Source of the DNA: Thioalkalivibrio sp.
GTDB taxonomy: Bacteria; Pseudomonadota; Gammaproteobacteria; Ectothiorhodospirales; Ectothiorhodospiraceae
Assembly: GCA_003553165.1 (NCBI GenBank)
Contig: PUOZ01000159.1
Location: 1-9,022 of the forward strand
Direction: 5' to 3'
DNA: 9,022 nucleotides
In this document: positions 1 through 6,671 of the stretch, in pieces
Layout: the number at the start of each line of letters is the position of its first letter
How positions within the stretch are numbered: position 1 is the first letter of the stretch
Notes under the pieces: model-generated
What the model saw: only the letters and a program-made list of their open reading frames with translations
What the model was told of the DNA's origin: nothing
Databases searched by the model: none
Position numbers and translations under genes: made by a program

Positions 1-151
1 ATCCAGCGGCAACGGGCACCGACTCGGATTCGGCGTGTACTGCGTCATTTGACGTAGGCCTTTGCCTGAATGGCGTATGGCCGGTTCGCCGGTGCGTCCA
101 GATAATCAGGGTGCAAGCCTTTCGAAAACCAAAGCCCGCAGGAGAAAGAGC

Positions 152-1384
152 ATGACGGATACTCTCATCAGCGTTGATCTGGACAAGTCCCCGTACGAAA
201 ACGACATGGTCCACAATCGCTGGCACCCGGACATTCCGATGGTGGCCACGGTCAAGCCCGGAGCCGATTTCATCATCGAATGCTACGACTGGACCGGCGG
301 GCAGATCGGCAACAATGACAGTGCGGACGATGTGCGCGATGTCGATCTGACCCAAGTGCACTTCCTGTCCGGGCCGGTAGCCGTGGAGGGCGCTGAGCCG
401 GGTGACCTTCTGGAGGTGGACATCCTCGACATCGGGACCTTCGATCATAGCCTCTGGGGTTTCAACGGCTTCTTTTCGAAGCAGAATGGCGGCGGCTTCC
501 TCACCGAGCATTTCCCGGAAGCACAGAAATCCATCTGGGACATCAACGGGATGTTCACCAAGTCCCGGCACATTCCGAACGTGGAATTCCCGGGCCTGAT
601 CCATCCCGGCCTGATCGGTTGCCTGCCTTCGAAGGACATGCTCGACGAATGGAATGTCCGCGAGAAGGCCCTGGTCGACACCGATCCGGAACGTATCCCA
701 CCGCTCGCAGCCCTGCCCAGCGCCGAGACCGCGCATATGGGGCGCATGCCGGCTGACCAGGCGAAGATCGCCGGCGCCGAGGCGGCCCGCACGGTGCCGC
801 CGCGCGAGCACGGAGGTAACTGCGACATCAAGGATCTCTCGCGCGGTTCCAAGATCTACTTCCCCGTTTATGTCGATGGTGCCGGTCTGTCGGTCGGTGA
901 TCTTCACTTCAGTCAGGGCGACGGGGAGATCACCTTCTGCGGCGCGATCGAGATGGCCGGCTGGATTCATCTCCGCGTCAACCTGGTGAAGGACGGGATG
1001 CGCAAGTACGGGATCAAGAACCCGATCTTCAAACCCAGTCCGATCACCCCGAAGTATGACGATTACCTGATCTTCGAAGGGATCTCCGTGGACGAGGAGG
1101 GCAAGCAGCACTATCTGGATGTCCATGTGGCCTACCGGCAGGCCTGCCTCAACGCGATCGAATACCTGACCAAATTCGGTTACAGCGGCGCACAGGCCTA
1201 CGGAATCCTGGGGTGTGCTCCCGTGCAGGGACATATCAGCGGCGTCGTGGATATCCCCAACGCCTGCGCCACGCTTTGGCTGCCGACCGGCATTTTCGAC
1301 TTCGACGTGAATCCCAGCGCCAGTGGTCCCGAGAAAAAGGTCACCCCCGGGTTCGCCGTGCCGCTGTCGCCGGACAAGGAGTAA
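152..1384 (+). CDS. fmdA: Formamidase (acetamidase/formamidase family)
   Basis: This 410-residue protein is predicted to hydrolyse formamide, and perhaps other short amides, to formate and ammonia in the cytoplasm. It shows features I associate with FmdA: an N-terminal NRWHPDIP stretch (22-29), GQIGNNDSADDV (50-61), REHGGNCDIKDLSRGS (218-233), then a GDLHFSQGDGE block (249-259) ending in EMAGW (267-271). Its length matches FmdA of Methylophilus methylotrophus (about 407). The frame is open from further upstream, but the ATG at 152 is chosen because a GGAG Shine-Dalgarno lies at 141-144 and the 30 codons before it look non-coding and Arg/Lys-rich. fmdB follows after 6 bp, so the two are very likely cotranscribed. 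No promoter is recognisable in 1-151, so transcription may begin upstream of the window. The family call is firm. Formamide rather than acetamide as the main substrate follows from the FmdA subfamily and the fmdB partner. Confidence 0.95.
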   Translation: MTDTLISVDLDKSPYENDMVHNRWHPDIPMVATVKPGADFIIECYDWTGGQIGNNDSADDVRDVDLTQVHFLSGPVAVEGAEPGDLLEVDILDIGTFDHSLWGFNGFFSKQNGGGFLTEHFPEAQKSIWDINGMFTKSRHIPNVEFPGLIHPGLIGCLPSKDMLDEWNVREKALVDTDPERIPPLAALPSAETAHMGRMPADQAKIAGAEAARTVPPREHGGNCDIKDLSRGSKIYFPVYVDGAGLSVGDLHFSQGDGEITFCGAIEMAGWIHLRVNLVKDGMRKYGIKNPIFKPSPITPKYDDYLIFEGISVDEEGKQHYLDVHVAYRQACLNAIEYLTKFGYSGAQAYGILGCAPVQGHISGVVDIPNACATLWLPTGIFDFDVNPSASGPEKKVTPGFAVPLSPDKE

Positions 1385-1390
1385 GCGCCA

Positions 1391-1765
1391 ATGCCGCTCT
1401 ACGATTACAAATGCCGTGAGCACGGGGTCTTTCATGCCCTTGCGACCCTGGAAGACTGCGCGGAGCCGCAACCATGTCCCCGCTGCGCCGAGCTGTCCGC
1501 ACGGATCATCCTGCTGCCTCCGGAAGTGCTGAACCAGGCGAAGGCATCGATACAGGCGGCTGCCCGAAACGAACGCAGTGCGCACGAACCGGTGTTTTCC
1601 ACTCCAGAGACGCGGCAGTTGGAGCAGGAACGGCGCAGCCACGGCCACCGGCATACCCGAGGCTGCGGTTGCGGTCACGAGTCAAAGGGCAAGTCCAATC
1701 TGTTCTACACGGCCGATGGAAAGAAAATGTTTCCGTCGATGCGGCCCTGGATGATCAGCCATTGA
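1391..1765 (+). CDS. fmdB: FmdB-family zinc-ribbon protein
   Basis: This 124-residue soluble protein begins MPLYDYKC, the signature opening of FmdB zinc ribbons. FmdB was described in Methylophilus as a regulatory protein next to formamidase; its biochemical role is not settled. The usual Cys-x2-Cys knuckle is altered here: the first pair is Cys8 and His11 (C-R-E-H), the second is Cys29 and Cys32 (CPRC). A second small Cys/His cluster lies at 85-97 (HRH...GCGCGH, Cys92 and Cys94). Residues 45-80 are Ala/Gln/Glu-rich and probably helical. The C-terminus carries Tyr-Thr-Ala-Asp-Gly-Lys-Lys (106-112). An AAGGAG ribosome site at 1376-1381, inside the end of fmdA, supports the ATG at 1391 and translational linkage. 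It could act as a regulator or a metal-handling helper for formamidase; the sequence does not decide. Confidence 0.85.
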   Translation: MPLYDYKCREHGVFHALATLEDCAEPQPCPRCAELSARIILLPPEVLNQAKASIQAAARNERSAHEPVFSTPETRQLEQERRSHGHRHTRGCGCGHESKGKSNLFYTADGKKMFPSMRPWMISH

Positions 1766-1798
1766 ACGAGTCGGGGTGCTGTTCGTAAGCATCCGTAC

Positions 1799-1816
1799 CC
1801 GGCGTGGCCACGCCGG
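1799..1816. repeat. 18-bp perfect palindrome
   Basis: CCGGCGTGGCCACGCCGG is self-complementary over all 18 bases and starts 34 bp after the fmdB stop codon. In RNA it could fold into a 7-bp GC-rich stem with a GGCC tetraloop. No T-run follows, so it is not a classical intrinsic terminator. It might be a protein-binding site or help protect the 3' end of the fmdAB message. Confidence 0.6.
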
Positions 1817-1856
1817 AGTTGGCGGCGGATGCCGGCACCACAGCGTTATGGTCGAC

Positions 1857-1892
1857 GCCAGCCTGTTCGCTCGAGTGAGCGCACAGGCTGGC
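1857..1892. terminator. Long hairpin after fmdB, possible terminator
   Basis: Arms 1857-1866 and 1883-1892 are perfectly complementary over 10 bp. After one T-C mismatch they continue with 5 more pairs (1868-1872 with 1877-1881), closing a GAGT tetraloop. It lies about 90 bp beyond the fmdB stop. Only a weak T-containing stretch (GCTTATT) follows, so it would be a poor intrinsic terminator. It may stabilise or end the fmdAB transcript. The hairpin is seen directly; the function is inferred. Confidence 0.4.
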
Positions 1893-2038
1893 ATGCTTAT
1901 TGATGCCCTCTTGGGTCTGCATGACTAAACGAGTGGTCGAGATCGATGAAGCGGATAGCCCGGCCTTGGATTCAATCGCGCCGGCGATGCTCATTATTGC
2001 CATTCGGTGATCACAACCGAGGTCCATCCAGGCAGAAT

Positions 2039-2055
2039 TGCACTGTATTGGTGCA
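2039..2055 (+). promoter_or_regulatory. NtrC (NRI)-like binding site 1
   Basis: TGCACTGTATTGGTGCA has perfect 5-bp half-sites TGCAC and GTGCA spaced by 7 bp. This is the arrangement of enterobacterial NtrC sites, and as I recall it is nearly identical to one of the two sites upstream of E. coli glnA. Its centre (2047) is 84 bp upstream of the kinase start codon. NtrC-phosphate activates sigma54 promoters under nitrogen limitation, or represses when its site overlaps a sigma70 promoter. No matching sigma54 promoter was found nearby, so which promoter it serves is open. Confidence 0.7.
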
Positions 2056-2069
2056 GATCGCATTGCGAA

Positions 2070-2086
2070 CGCACCAATACAGTGCA
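2070..2086 (-). promoter_or_regulatory. NtrC (NRI)-like binding site 2
   Basis: CGCACCAATACAGTGCA is the reverse complement of site 1 at 16 of 17 positions. Its centre (2078) is 31 bp from the centre of site 1, about three helical turns, so two dimers would sit on the same DNA face. This spacing is what cooperative NtrC enhancer pairs such as that of glnA use. The site ends 44 bp before the kinase start codon. Confidence 0.68.
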
Positions 2087-2130
2087 ATATCTCGATCGAT
2101 GGCGACCCAGCCAAGCGGCGTAGACGCTGC

Positions 2131-5100
2131 ATGACCGCGCGGCAGAACGTCTTTCGGATTCGCCGCACCTACAACCAATGGGTGGCCAACGAGACGTTGG
2201 AGGATTACGCCCTTCGGTTCACGGCCAAGCGCGCGCGCCGCTGGTCCGGAACCTGGGTCGCCAGCACGGCGCTCGGCGCGATTTCCTTTCTGGCCCTGGA
2301 AGCGATCGGTGGCGCGATCACGCTGCAATACGGTTTCGTCAATGCCGTGGCCGCCATTCTGGTCGTGAGCATGGTGATCCTGCTGACGGCGATCCCCATC
2401 AGTTACTACGCAGCCCGCTACGGGGTGGACAGCGACCTGCTGACCCGCGGCGCGGGTTTCGGTTATCTCGGTTCCACCATCACCTCTCTGGTCTACGCGA
2501 GTTTCACCTTCCTGTTCTTTGCGCTGGAAGCGGTGATCATGGCGATGGCGCTGGACCTGTTGTTCGGCGTGCCACTGACGTTCGGGTACCTGTTCAGCGC
2601 CCTCGTCGTCATTCCCCTGGTGACCTACGGCATTACCATCATCAGTCGCTTCCAGAACTGGACCCAGCCGATCTGGATTCTGCTCCAGTTGACGCCGTTC
2701 ATCTTCATCATCTATCTCGATGCAAGTTCGGTCGAGGATTGGACGAGTTTCGCGGGTGCGGCGGCCGAGAGCGGAGGCCCGGAGGGCCTGAATCTGCTGC
2801 TGTTCGGTGCCGCCGCGGCTGTCATGTTCGCCTTGGTCGCGCAGATCGGCGAGCAGGTCGATTTCCTGCGGTTCGTTCCCGAGCCAGTCCCCGGTCAGCG
2901 CCTGCGCTGGTGGATCGCAGTGATGGCCGGGGGGCCGGGCTGGATCGTGATCGGTGCGATCAAGATGCTGCTCGGGTCGTTCCTCGCGGTTCTGGCGTTG
3001 AGCCATGGCGTGCCTTTCAACGAGGCCGCCGATCCGACGCGCATGTACATGATCGCCTTCGGCTACGTGACCCATTCCCCGGAGATCGCGCTCGCCGCCG
3101 CGGGCATCTTCGTGATTCTTTGCCAGGTCAAGATCAACGTGACCAACGCCTATGCCGGTTCGATTGCCTGGTCGAACTTCTTTTCCCGGCTTACCCACCG
3201 GCATCCAGGCCGGGTCGTCTGGCTCGTGTTCAACGTAGCCATTGCGCTGCTGGTGATGGAACTGGGTATTTATCACGCGCTGGAAGCGACCCTGGGCTTC
3301 TACGGCATTGTGGCAATCGCGTGGGCGGGCGCGCTGGTGGCCGACCTGGTCATCAACAAGCCGCTGGGGCTTTCGCCGCCGCATATCGAGTTCAAGCGGG
3401 CGCATCTGTACGACATCAATCCCGTCGGCGTGGGATCGATGCTCATCGCCATCGCGATCGGCATGCTCAGTTATCTGGGCCAGTTCGGTGAAATCGCACA
3501 GGCGCTCGCGCATTTCATCACCCTCGGTGTCGCCCTGGCTGCGGCACCAAGCATTGCCGTGATGACGGGAAGCAAGTATTACCTCGCGCGGCCGGTGCCC
3601 GCGGTCGCGGCCGACGCGGATGGGCGCGTGACCTGTTGCGTCTGCGAGAATCGGTTCGATGTCGAGGACATGACCGGCTGCCCCGCCTACGCCGGGAACA
3701 TCTGTTCCTTGTGCTGCTCGCTGGACTCCCGTTGCGGCGACTTTTGCAAGCCAGGCGGGTCCTACGTCGAGCAATCCCGGCGCGCGTTCGAGTGGCTGTT
3801 GCCGCGCCCGGTGATGGGCCGTATCAATTCAGGAATTGCCCAGTTCACCTTCCTGCTGGTTCTGATCAACGGTCTCATCGCGGCGATGCTGGCGCTCATC
3901 TATTTTCAGACCCCAACCGGGGATCTGGGCAGTCAGGAGATGCTGGCCGGCACCCTGTGGAAGGTCTTCTTCGTACTCCTGATCATCACTGGCGTGCTCA
4001 GTTGGCTATTCGTGCTTGCCACCGAAAGCCGCCGGGTCGCCCAGGAGGAATCGAACAGCCAGAATCGCCGCCTGATCGAGGAGGTCGAGGCGCACGAAGT
4101 GACCGACAGGGAGTTGCAAAACGCCAAGGAACGGGCCGAGGCCGCGAACCAGGCGAAGAACCGCTACCTGACCGGGATCAGTCACGAACTGCGATCACCG
4201 TTGAATGCGGTCGTGGGGTACGCGCAGTTGCTGGAAAAGGATCCGCAGATCCCGGTGGCGCGCAGACCGGCTCTGGACGTGATCCGACGCAGCGGTGAAT
4301 ACCTCGCCGATCTGATCGAGGGCCTGCTGGATATCTCCAAGATCGAGGCAGGGCGCCTGGAACTCCAATATACCGACGTGCGCATGGATCTCCTGCTCGA
4401 CCAGCTGGTGCACATGTTCCAACTGCAGGCCAAAGAGAAGGGCCTGGAATTCCGCTTCAGCTATACCTACCGGGTTCCGCGCTGGGTTCGTGCCGATGAA
4501 AAGCGGGTTCGCCAGATCCTGATCAACCTGCTTTCCAACGCGCTCAAATACACGGAAAAGGGTTCTGTGAGCTTTTCCGTGCATTATCGGGGCGGGGTGA
4601 CGGAATTCATGGTGGAAGACACCGGCGAGGGGATCGCCGCGGAAGACATGGAAAGGGTTTTCCGACCCTTCGAGCGGGTTCGCAATCCGGGCTCGACCGT
4701 GCCCGGTACCGGTCTCGGGCTCACCATCACGAAGCTGCTCTGCGAGATCATGGGCGGAGAGATCAATGTCGAGAGCACTCCCGGCAAGGGCAGCAGGTTC
4801 CGCGTCGCGCTGCTGCTGTCGGTGTTGCACGGACATCCGGAATATCAGGCGGTCGACAGGGGGCAGGTACCTAGGGGGTACCGTGGACGCAGGCGGCGGA
4901 TTCTGGTCGTCGATGACGAGAATTCACACCGGCAGTTGATGGTCGAGATGTTCACCCCGCTGGGTTTCGATGTGACTCCGCTATCGGATGCCCCGCAGGC
5001 ACAGACCTGGCTGCAGAGTCACCCGGTGGATCTCGTTCTGCTTGACCTGAACATGCCGGGGCAGGATGGTTGCACGCTGTTGCGGACGCTGCGCGGACAG

Positions 5101-5532
5101 GGTTTCACCGTGCCCGTCGTCATCCTTTCGGCCAATGCGGCGGACGCCAATGCCCAACCCGACGGACCCGCACTTCATGACGGCTTTTTCACCAAGCCTC
5201 TGCAATTGAACGTGTTGCTGGAGCATATCGGCGGGCTACTCGACATGAAGTGGGTTTTCGCACCGGAACCGGCACCGGCGCTGGTGTCGGCGATGGAGTC
5301 CTCTGAGGCAGCAGTCTCGCTTGGCGCCGCGCTCGATCCGGGGGGGCTGCAGAACCTGCGCCATCTCACGAATATCGGACACAGGAAGGGAATACTCGAA
5401 ATGCTGTACCGAATGCGCGATGAACATCCCCATCTCGGCGAGACCTGGCAACAGATGATTCATCTGGCGGACACGCTGCAGTTGCAGGCGTTGAGCGATC
5501 TGCTGCACGAGGAAAACCATGAAGCCCGTTGA
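2131..5532 (+). CDS. Transporter-fused hybrid sensor histidine kinase
   Basis: The protein has 1133 residues. Residues 1-35 are a basic cytoplasmic start (RRTYNQWVANETLEDYALRF). About 40-480 are many hydrophobic helices resembling an NCS1-type (cytosine/purine/allantoin) permease. A nine-cysteine module follows at 502-539, then two more membrane segments near 570-592 and 611-631, and a charged, probably coiled-coil stretch (632-675). HisKA carries His685 in ISHELRSP. HATPase has the N box near Asn803, the D box DTGEGI (830-835) and GTGLGL (859-864). The receiver has Asp928/Asp929, phosphoacceptor Asp972, Ser1000 and Lys1022. A helical tail (1070-1130) follows with no clear Hpt histidine. All catalytic residues are present. 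It probably autophosphorylates in response to solute binding or transport, analogous in principle to CbrA, though CbrA uses an SLC5 module. The ATG at 2131 is preferred because the conserved-looking sequence starts there; an in-frame TTG at 2038 lies inside the operator. The ribosome site is weak. Ligand unknown. Confidence 0.9.
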   Translation: MTARQNVFRIRRTYNQWVANETLEDYALRFTAKRARRWSGTWVASTALGAISFLALEAIGGAITLQYGFVNAVAAILVVSMVILLTAIPISYYAARYGVDSDLLTRGAGFGYLGSTITSLVYASFTFLFFALEAVIMAMALDLLFGVPLTFGYLFSALVVIPLVTYGITIISRFQNWTQPIWILLQLTPFIFIIYLDASSVEDWTSFAGAAAESGGPEGLNLLLFGAAAAVMFALVAQIGEQVDFLRFVPEPVPGQRLRWWIAVMAGGPGWIVIGAIKMLLGSFLAVLALSHGVPFNEAADPTRMYMIAFGYVTHSPEIALAAAGIFVILCQVKINVTNAYAGSIAWSNFFSRLTHRHPGRVVWLVFNVAIALLVMELGIYHALEATLGFYGIVAIAWAGALVADLVINKPLGLSPPHIEFKRAHLYDINPVGVGSMLIAIAIGMLSYLGQFGEIAQALAHFITLGVALAAAPSIAVMTGSKYYLARPVPAVAADADGRVTCCVCENRFDVEDMTGCPAYAGNICSLCCSLDSRCGDFCKPGGSYVEQSRRAFEWLLPRPVMGRINSGIAQFTFLLVLINGLIAAMLALIYFQTPTGDLGSQEMLAGTLWKVFFVLLIITGVLSWLFVLATESRRVAQEESNSQNRRLIEEVEAHEVTDRELQNAKERAEAANQAKNRYLTGISHELRSPLNAVVGYAQLLEKDPQIPVARRPALDVIRRSGEYLADLIEGLLDISKIEAGRLELQYTDVRMDLLLDQLVHMFQLQAKEKGLEFRFSYTYRVPRWVRADEKRVRQILINLLSNALKYTEKGSVSFSVHYRGGVTEFMVEDTGEGIAAEDMERVFRPFERVRNPGSTVPGTGLGLTITKLLCEIMGGEINVESTPGKGSRFRVALLLSVLHGHPEYQAVDRGQVPRGYRGRRRRILVVDDENSHRQLMVEMFTPLGFDVTPLSDAPQAQTWLQSHPVDLVLLDLNMPGQDGCTLLRTLRGQGFTVPVVILSANAADANAQPDGPALHDGFFTKPLQLNVLLEHIGGLLDMKWVFAPEPAPALVSAMESSEAAVSLGAALDPGGLQNLRHLTNIGHRKGILEMLYRMRDEHPHLGETWQQMIHLADTLQLQALSDLLHEENHEAR
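3634..3747 (+). other. Cys-rich module within the hybrid kinase
   Basis: Kinase residues 502-539 contain nine cysteines (502, 503, 505, 517, 525, 528, 529, 535, 539) in the pattern CCxC, CPAY, CSLCC, C, C. They sit between the permease-like half and the last two membrane segments. The density and spacing suggest a bound metal, either zinc or an Fe-S cluster, or a redox switch. A structural role in coupling transporter movement to the kinase is equally possible. The residues are directly visible; the function is inference. Confidence 0.6.
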
Positions 5533-6436
5533 GCAGGACGGTGACACCGTTCTGATTGTCGATGACGCGCCGGACACGGTGCGGATGCTGAACGACGTTC
5601 TGGAAAATGCGGGGATGCGGGTATTGGTCGCGCTGGAGGGCGCACAGGCTCTCAGTATCACCCGGCACATCACGCCGGACATCATCCTGCTCGATGCCAT
5701 CATGCCCAATATGGACGGGTTCGAAACCTGCAGGCAGCTCAAGAAGAACCCTTCCCTGGTCGATGTTCCGATCATTTTCATGACCGGTCTGAGTGACACC
5801 GAGCACGTCGTCATGGGTCTTAACGCGGGGGGTGTGGACTATGTGGGCAAACCCATTAATGTGGACGAGCTGATTGCTCGAATGCAGGTGCATCTGGCCA
5901 ATGCAAGGGTGCTCCAGAGTACACATCAGGCGCTGGACCAGGCAGGGCATTACCTGTTCTCGGTGGATGACAAGGGCGAACTGGTCTGGGCGACGCCGCG
6001 TGTGTACCAGCGGCTTAGCCAGTGTGGCTACGGTATGGTCAGTGAACTGACGGACCTCTACCGGGAACTGGCGAACTGGCTGCGGCATGATCCGCAACCC
6101 GGACATCAGTTGACGCCGGCCCGTGCCGCCGATGCCGGACCGGCAATCGAGTTCCTTGCCAGGATCTCTCCGAAGGAGCATCTCCTGCGGTTGGTCGAGC
6201 ACCAAACCGGCGGCCAGACGGTCGAGCGGCTGCGGGAGAGATTCAGTCTTACCGGCCGCGAGGCCGAGGTGCTGTTGTGGATCGCTTATGGGAAGACGAA
6301 CCGGGAGATCGGGCAGATCCTGGAGATGAGTCCGCGCACGGTGAACAAACACCTCGAACAGGTTTTTCGCAAACTCCAAGTGGACAACCGCACGGCCGCG
6401 GCCGCGGCGGCCATTCGTTGCGTCGCGCGTTTCTGA
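5519..6436 (+). CDS. Response regulator, receiver plus LuxR-type HTH
   Basis: This 305-residue protein has an N-terminal receiver (about 10-130) with acidic pair Asp15/Asp16, phosphoacceptor Asp59 in ILLDAIMPNMDG, Thr89 and Lys111. A linker (about 140-235) follows, whose FSVDDKGELVWATP segment is vaguely PAS-like. The C-terminal LuxR/FixJ-type helix-turn-helix (about 244-300) reads LTGREAEVLLWIAYGKTNREIG...SPRTVNKHL. An Ala-rich stretch (293-298) lies near the end. The gene starts within the last codons of the kinase gene (14-bp overlap), with GAGGA at 5509-5513 as ribosome site, so the pair is translationally coupled and almost certainly cognate. Its DNA targets are not shown; the adjacent fmdAB genes are the natural first guess. 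The linker makes it longer than minimal NarL-type regulators (about 210). Confidence 0.93.
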   Translation: MKPVEQDGDTVLIVDDAPDTVRMLNDVLENAGMRVLVALEGAQALSITRHITPDIILLDAIMPNMDGFETCRQLKKNPSLVDVPIIFMTGLSDTEHVVMGLNAGGVDYVGKPINVDELIARMQVHLANARVLQSTHQALDQAGHYLFSVDDKGELVWATPRVYQRLSQCGYGMVSELTDLYRELANWLRHDPQPGHQLTPARAADAGPAIEFLARISPKEHLLRLVEHQTGGQTVERLRERFSLTGREAEVLLWIAYGKTNREIGQILEMSPRTVNKHLEQVFRKLQVDNRTAAAAAAIRCVARF

Positions 6437-6671
6437 CGCAGGCATCTGTGCGGTCCCGGGGCTGCGGCGCGCCGGGTCCACTGCGGGTCTCTGGCAAGAC
6501 CGGGCGATTGACCCTGTAACTTGACCCGCATGTCGGATTGGGCGAAGGGTGCCTGGTGTGGTTGAGCTCGTCTACTCTTGATGTTCAGCGGCCAATCCTC
6601 CCGCATGGGAGACCGGTGTGCGGACATGGGGGTAGGGGAGCCGAGCCGCGAAAGCTGCCGAGGACGTTGCC
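6437..6671. other. Intergenic region before sufS
   Basis: This 235-bp gap separates the signalling unit from sufSU. It contains a direct repeat TTGACCC at 6508-6514 and 6521-6527, a weak 5-bp hairpin at 6486-6501 (GGTCT/AGACC) and another at 6598-6611 (CTCCC-GCAT-GGGAG). None is followed by a T-run. I could not identify a convincing promoter, an IscR-type site or a terminator, although a sufS promoter is expected here. Confidence 0.4.

Larger units (their letters stand above)
2037..2088. repeat. 18-bp perfect inverted repeat with 16-bp spacer
   Basis: Arms 2037-2054 and 2071-2088 are exactly complementary over 18 bp, separated by 16 bp. Each arm is itself close to a dyad of the form TGCAC-N7-GTGCA. 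That makes a pair of operators in opposite orientation more likely than a simple RNA hairpin. See the NtrC-like site entries. Confidence 0.9.
1766..2130. other. 365-bp intergenic regulatory region
   Basis: There is no convincing gene on either strand here. The region holds an 18-bp perfect palindrome (1799-1816), a long imperfect hairpin (1857-1892) and twin NtrC-like operators (2039-2086), each listed separately. Base composition is less GC-rich than in the flanking genes around 1890-2090. The minus strand has an open frame containing the residues DHRMAIMSIAGAI, reminiscent of the C-terminal part of EPSP synthase (AroA), but the similarity is short. I found no sigma54 element with proper GG-N10-GC spacing and good consensus on either strand, and no clear -35/-10 pair for the kinase gene. 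Confidence 0.6.

Noticed and set aside
1..52. Possible 3' end of an upstream gene
   Set aside because: All three frames can be read for at least 16 codons, and none shows a recognisable C-terminus, so no gene can be assigned.
62..151. Extended N-terminus for fmdA from an upstream start
   Set aside because: The added 30 residues are unlike FmdA, and a good Shine-Dalgarno precedes the ATG at 152.
1966..1981. Candidate sigma54 promoter (TTGG-N10-GC spacing)
   Set aside because: Only TTGG and the final GC fit; the CAC and TT positions fail. It also lies upstream of the enhancer-like sites rather than next to a gene start.
2100..2116. TGGCGACCC...AAGC as a sigma54 promoter for the kinase
   Set aside because: The GG to GC distance is 12 bases instead of 10, which is incompatible with sigma54 recognition.
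2038..2130. TTG start for the kinase at 2038
   Set aside because: It would place the start codon inside the NtrC-like operator and add a non-conserved-looking Arg-rich leader.
2178..3491. Plus-strand open frame of 437 codons in another phase
   Set aside because: It is a shadow of the kinase gene: Arg/Gly/Asp-rich, with no motifs, while the true frame shows clear membrane helices.
2011..3774. Minus-strand open frame of 587 codons
   Set aside because: It lies entirely opposite the kinase gene, is rich in His/Arg/Gln/Asp as expected from the reverse reading of a GC-rich hydrophobic gene, and has no recognisable domain.
6486..6611. Short hairpins after the response regulator as terminators
   Set aside because: Stems are only 5 bp and no T-run follows.
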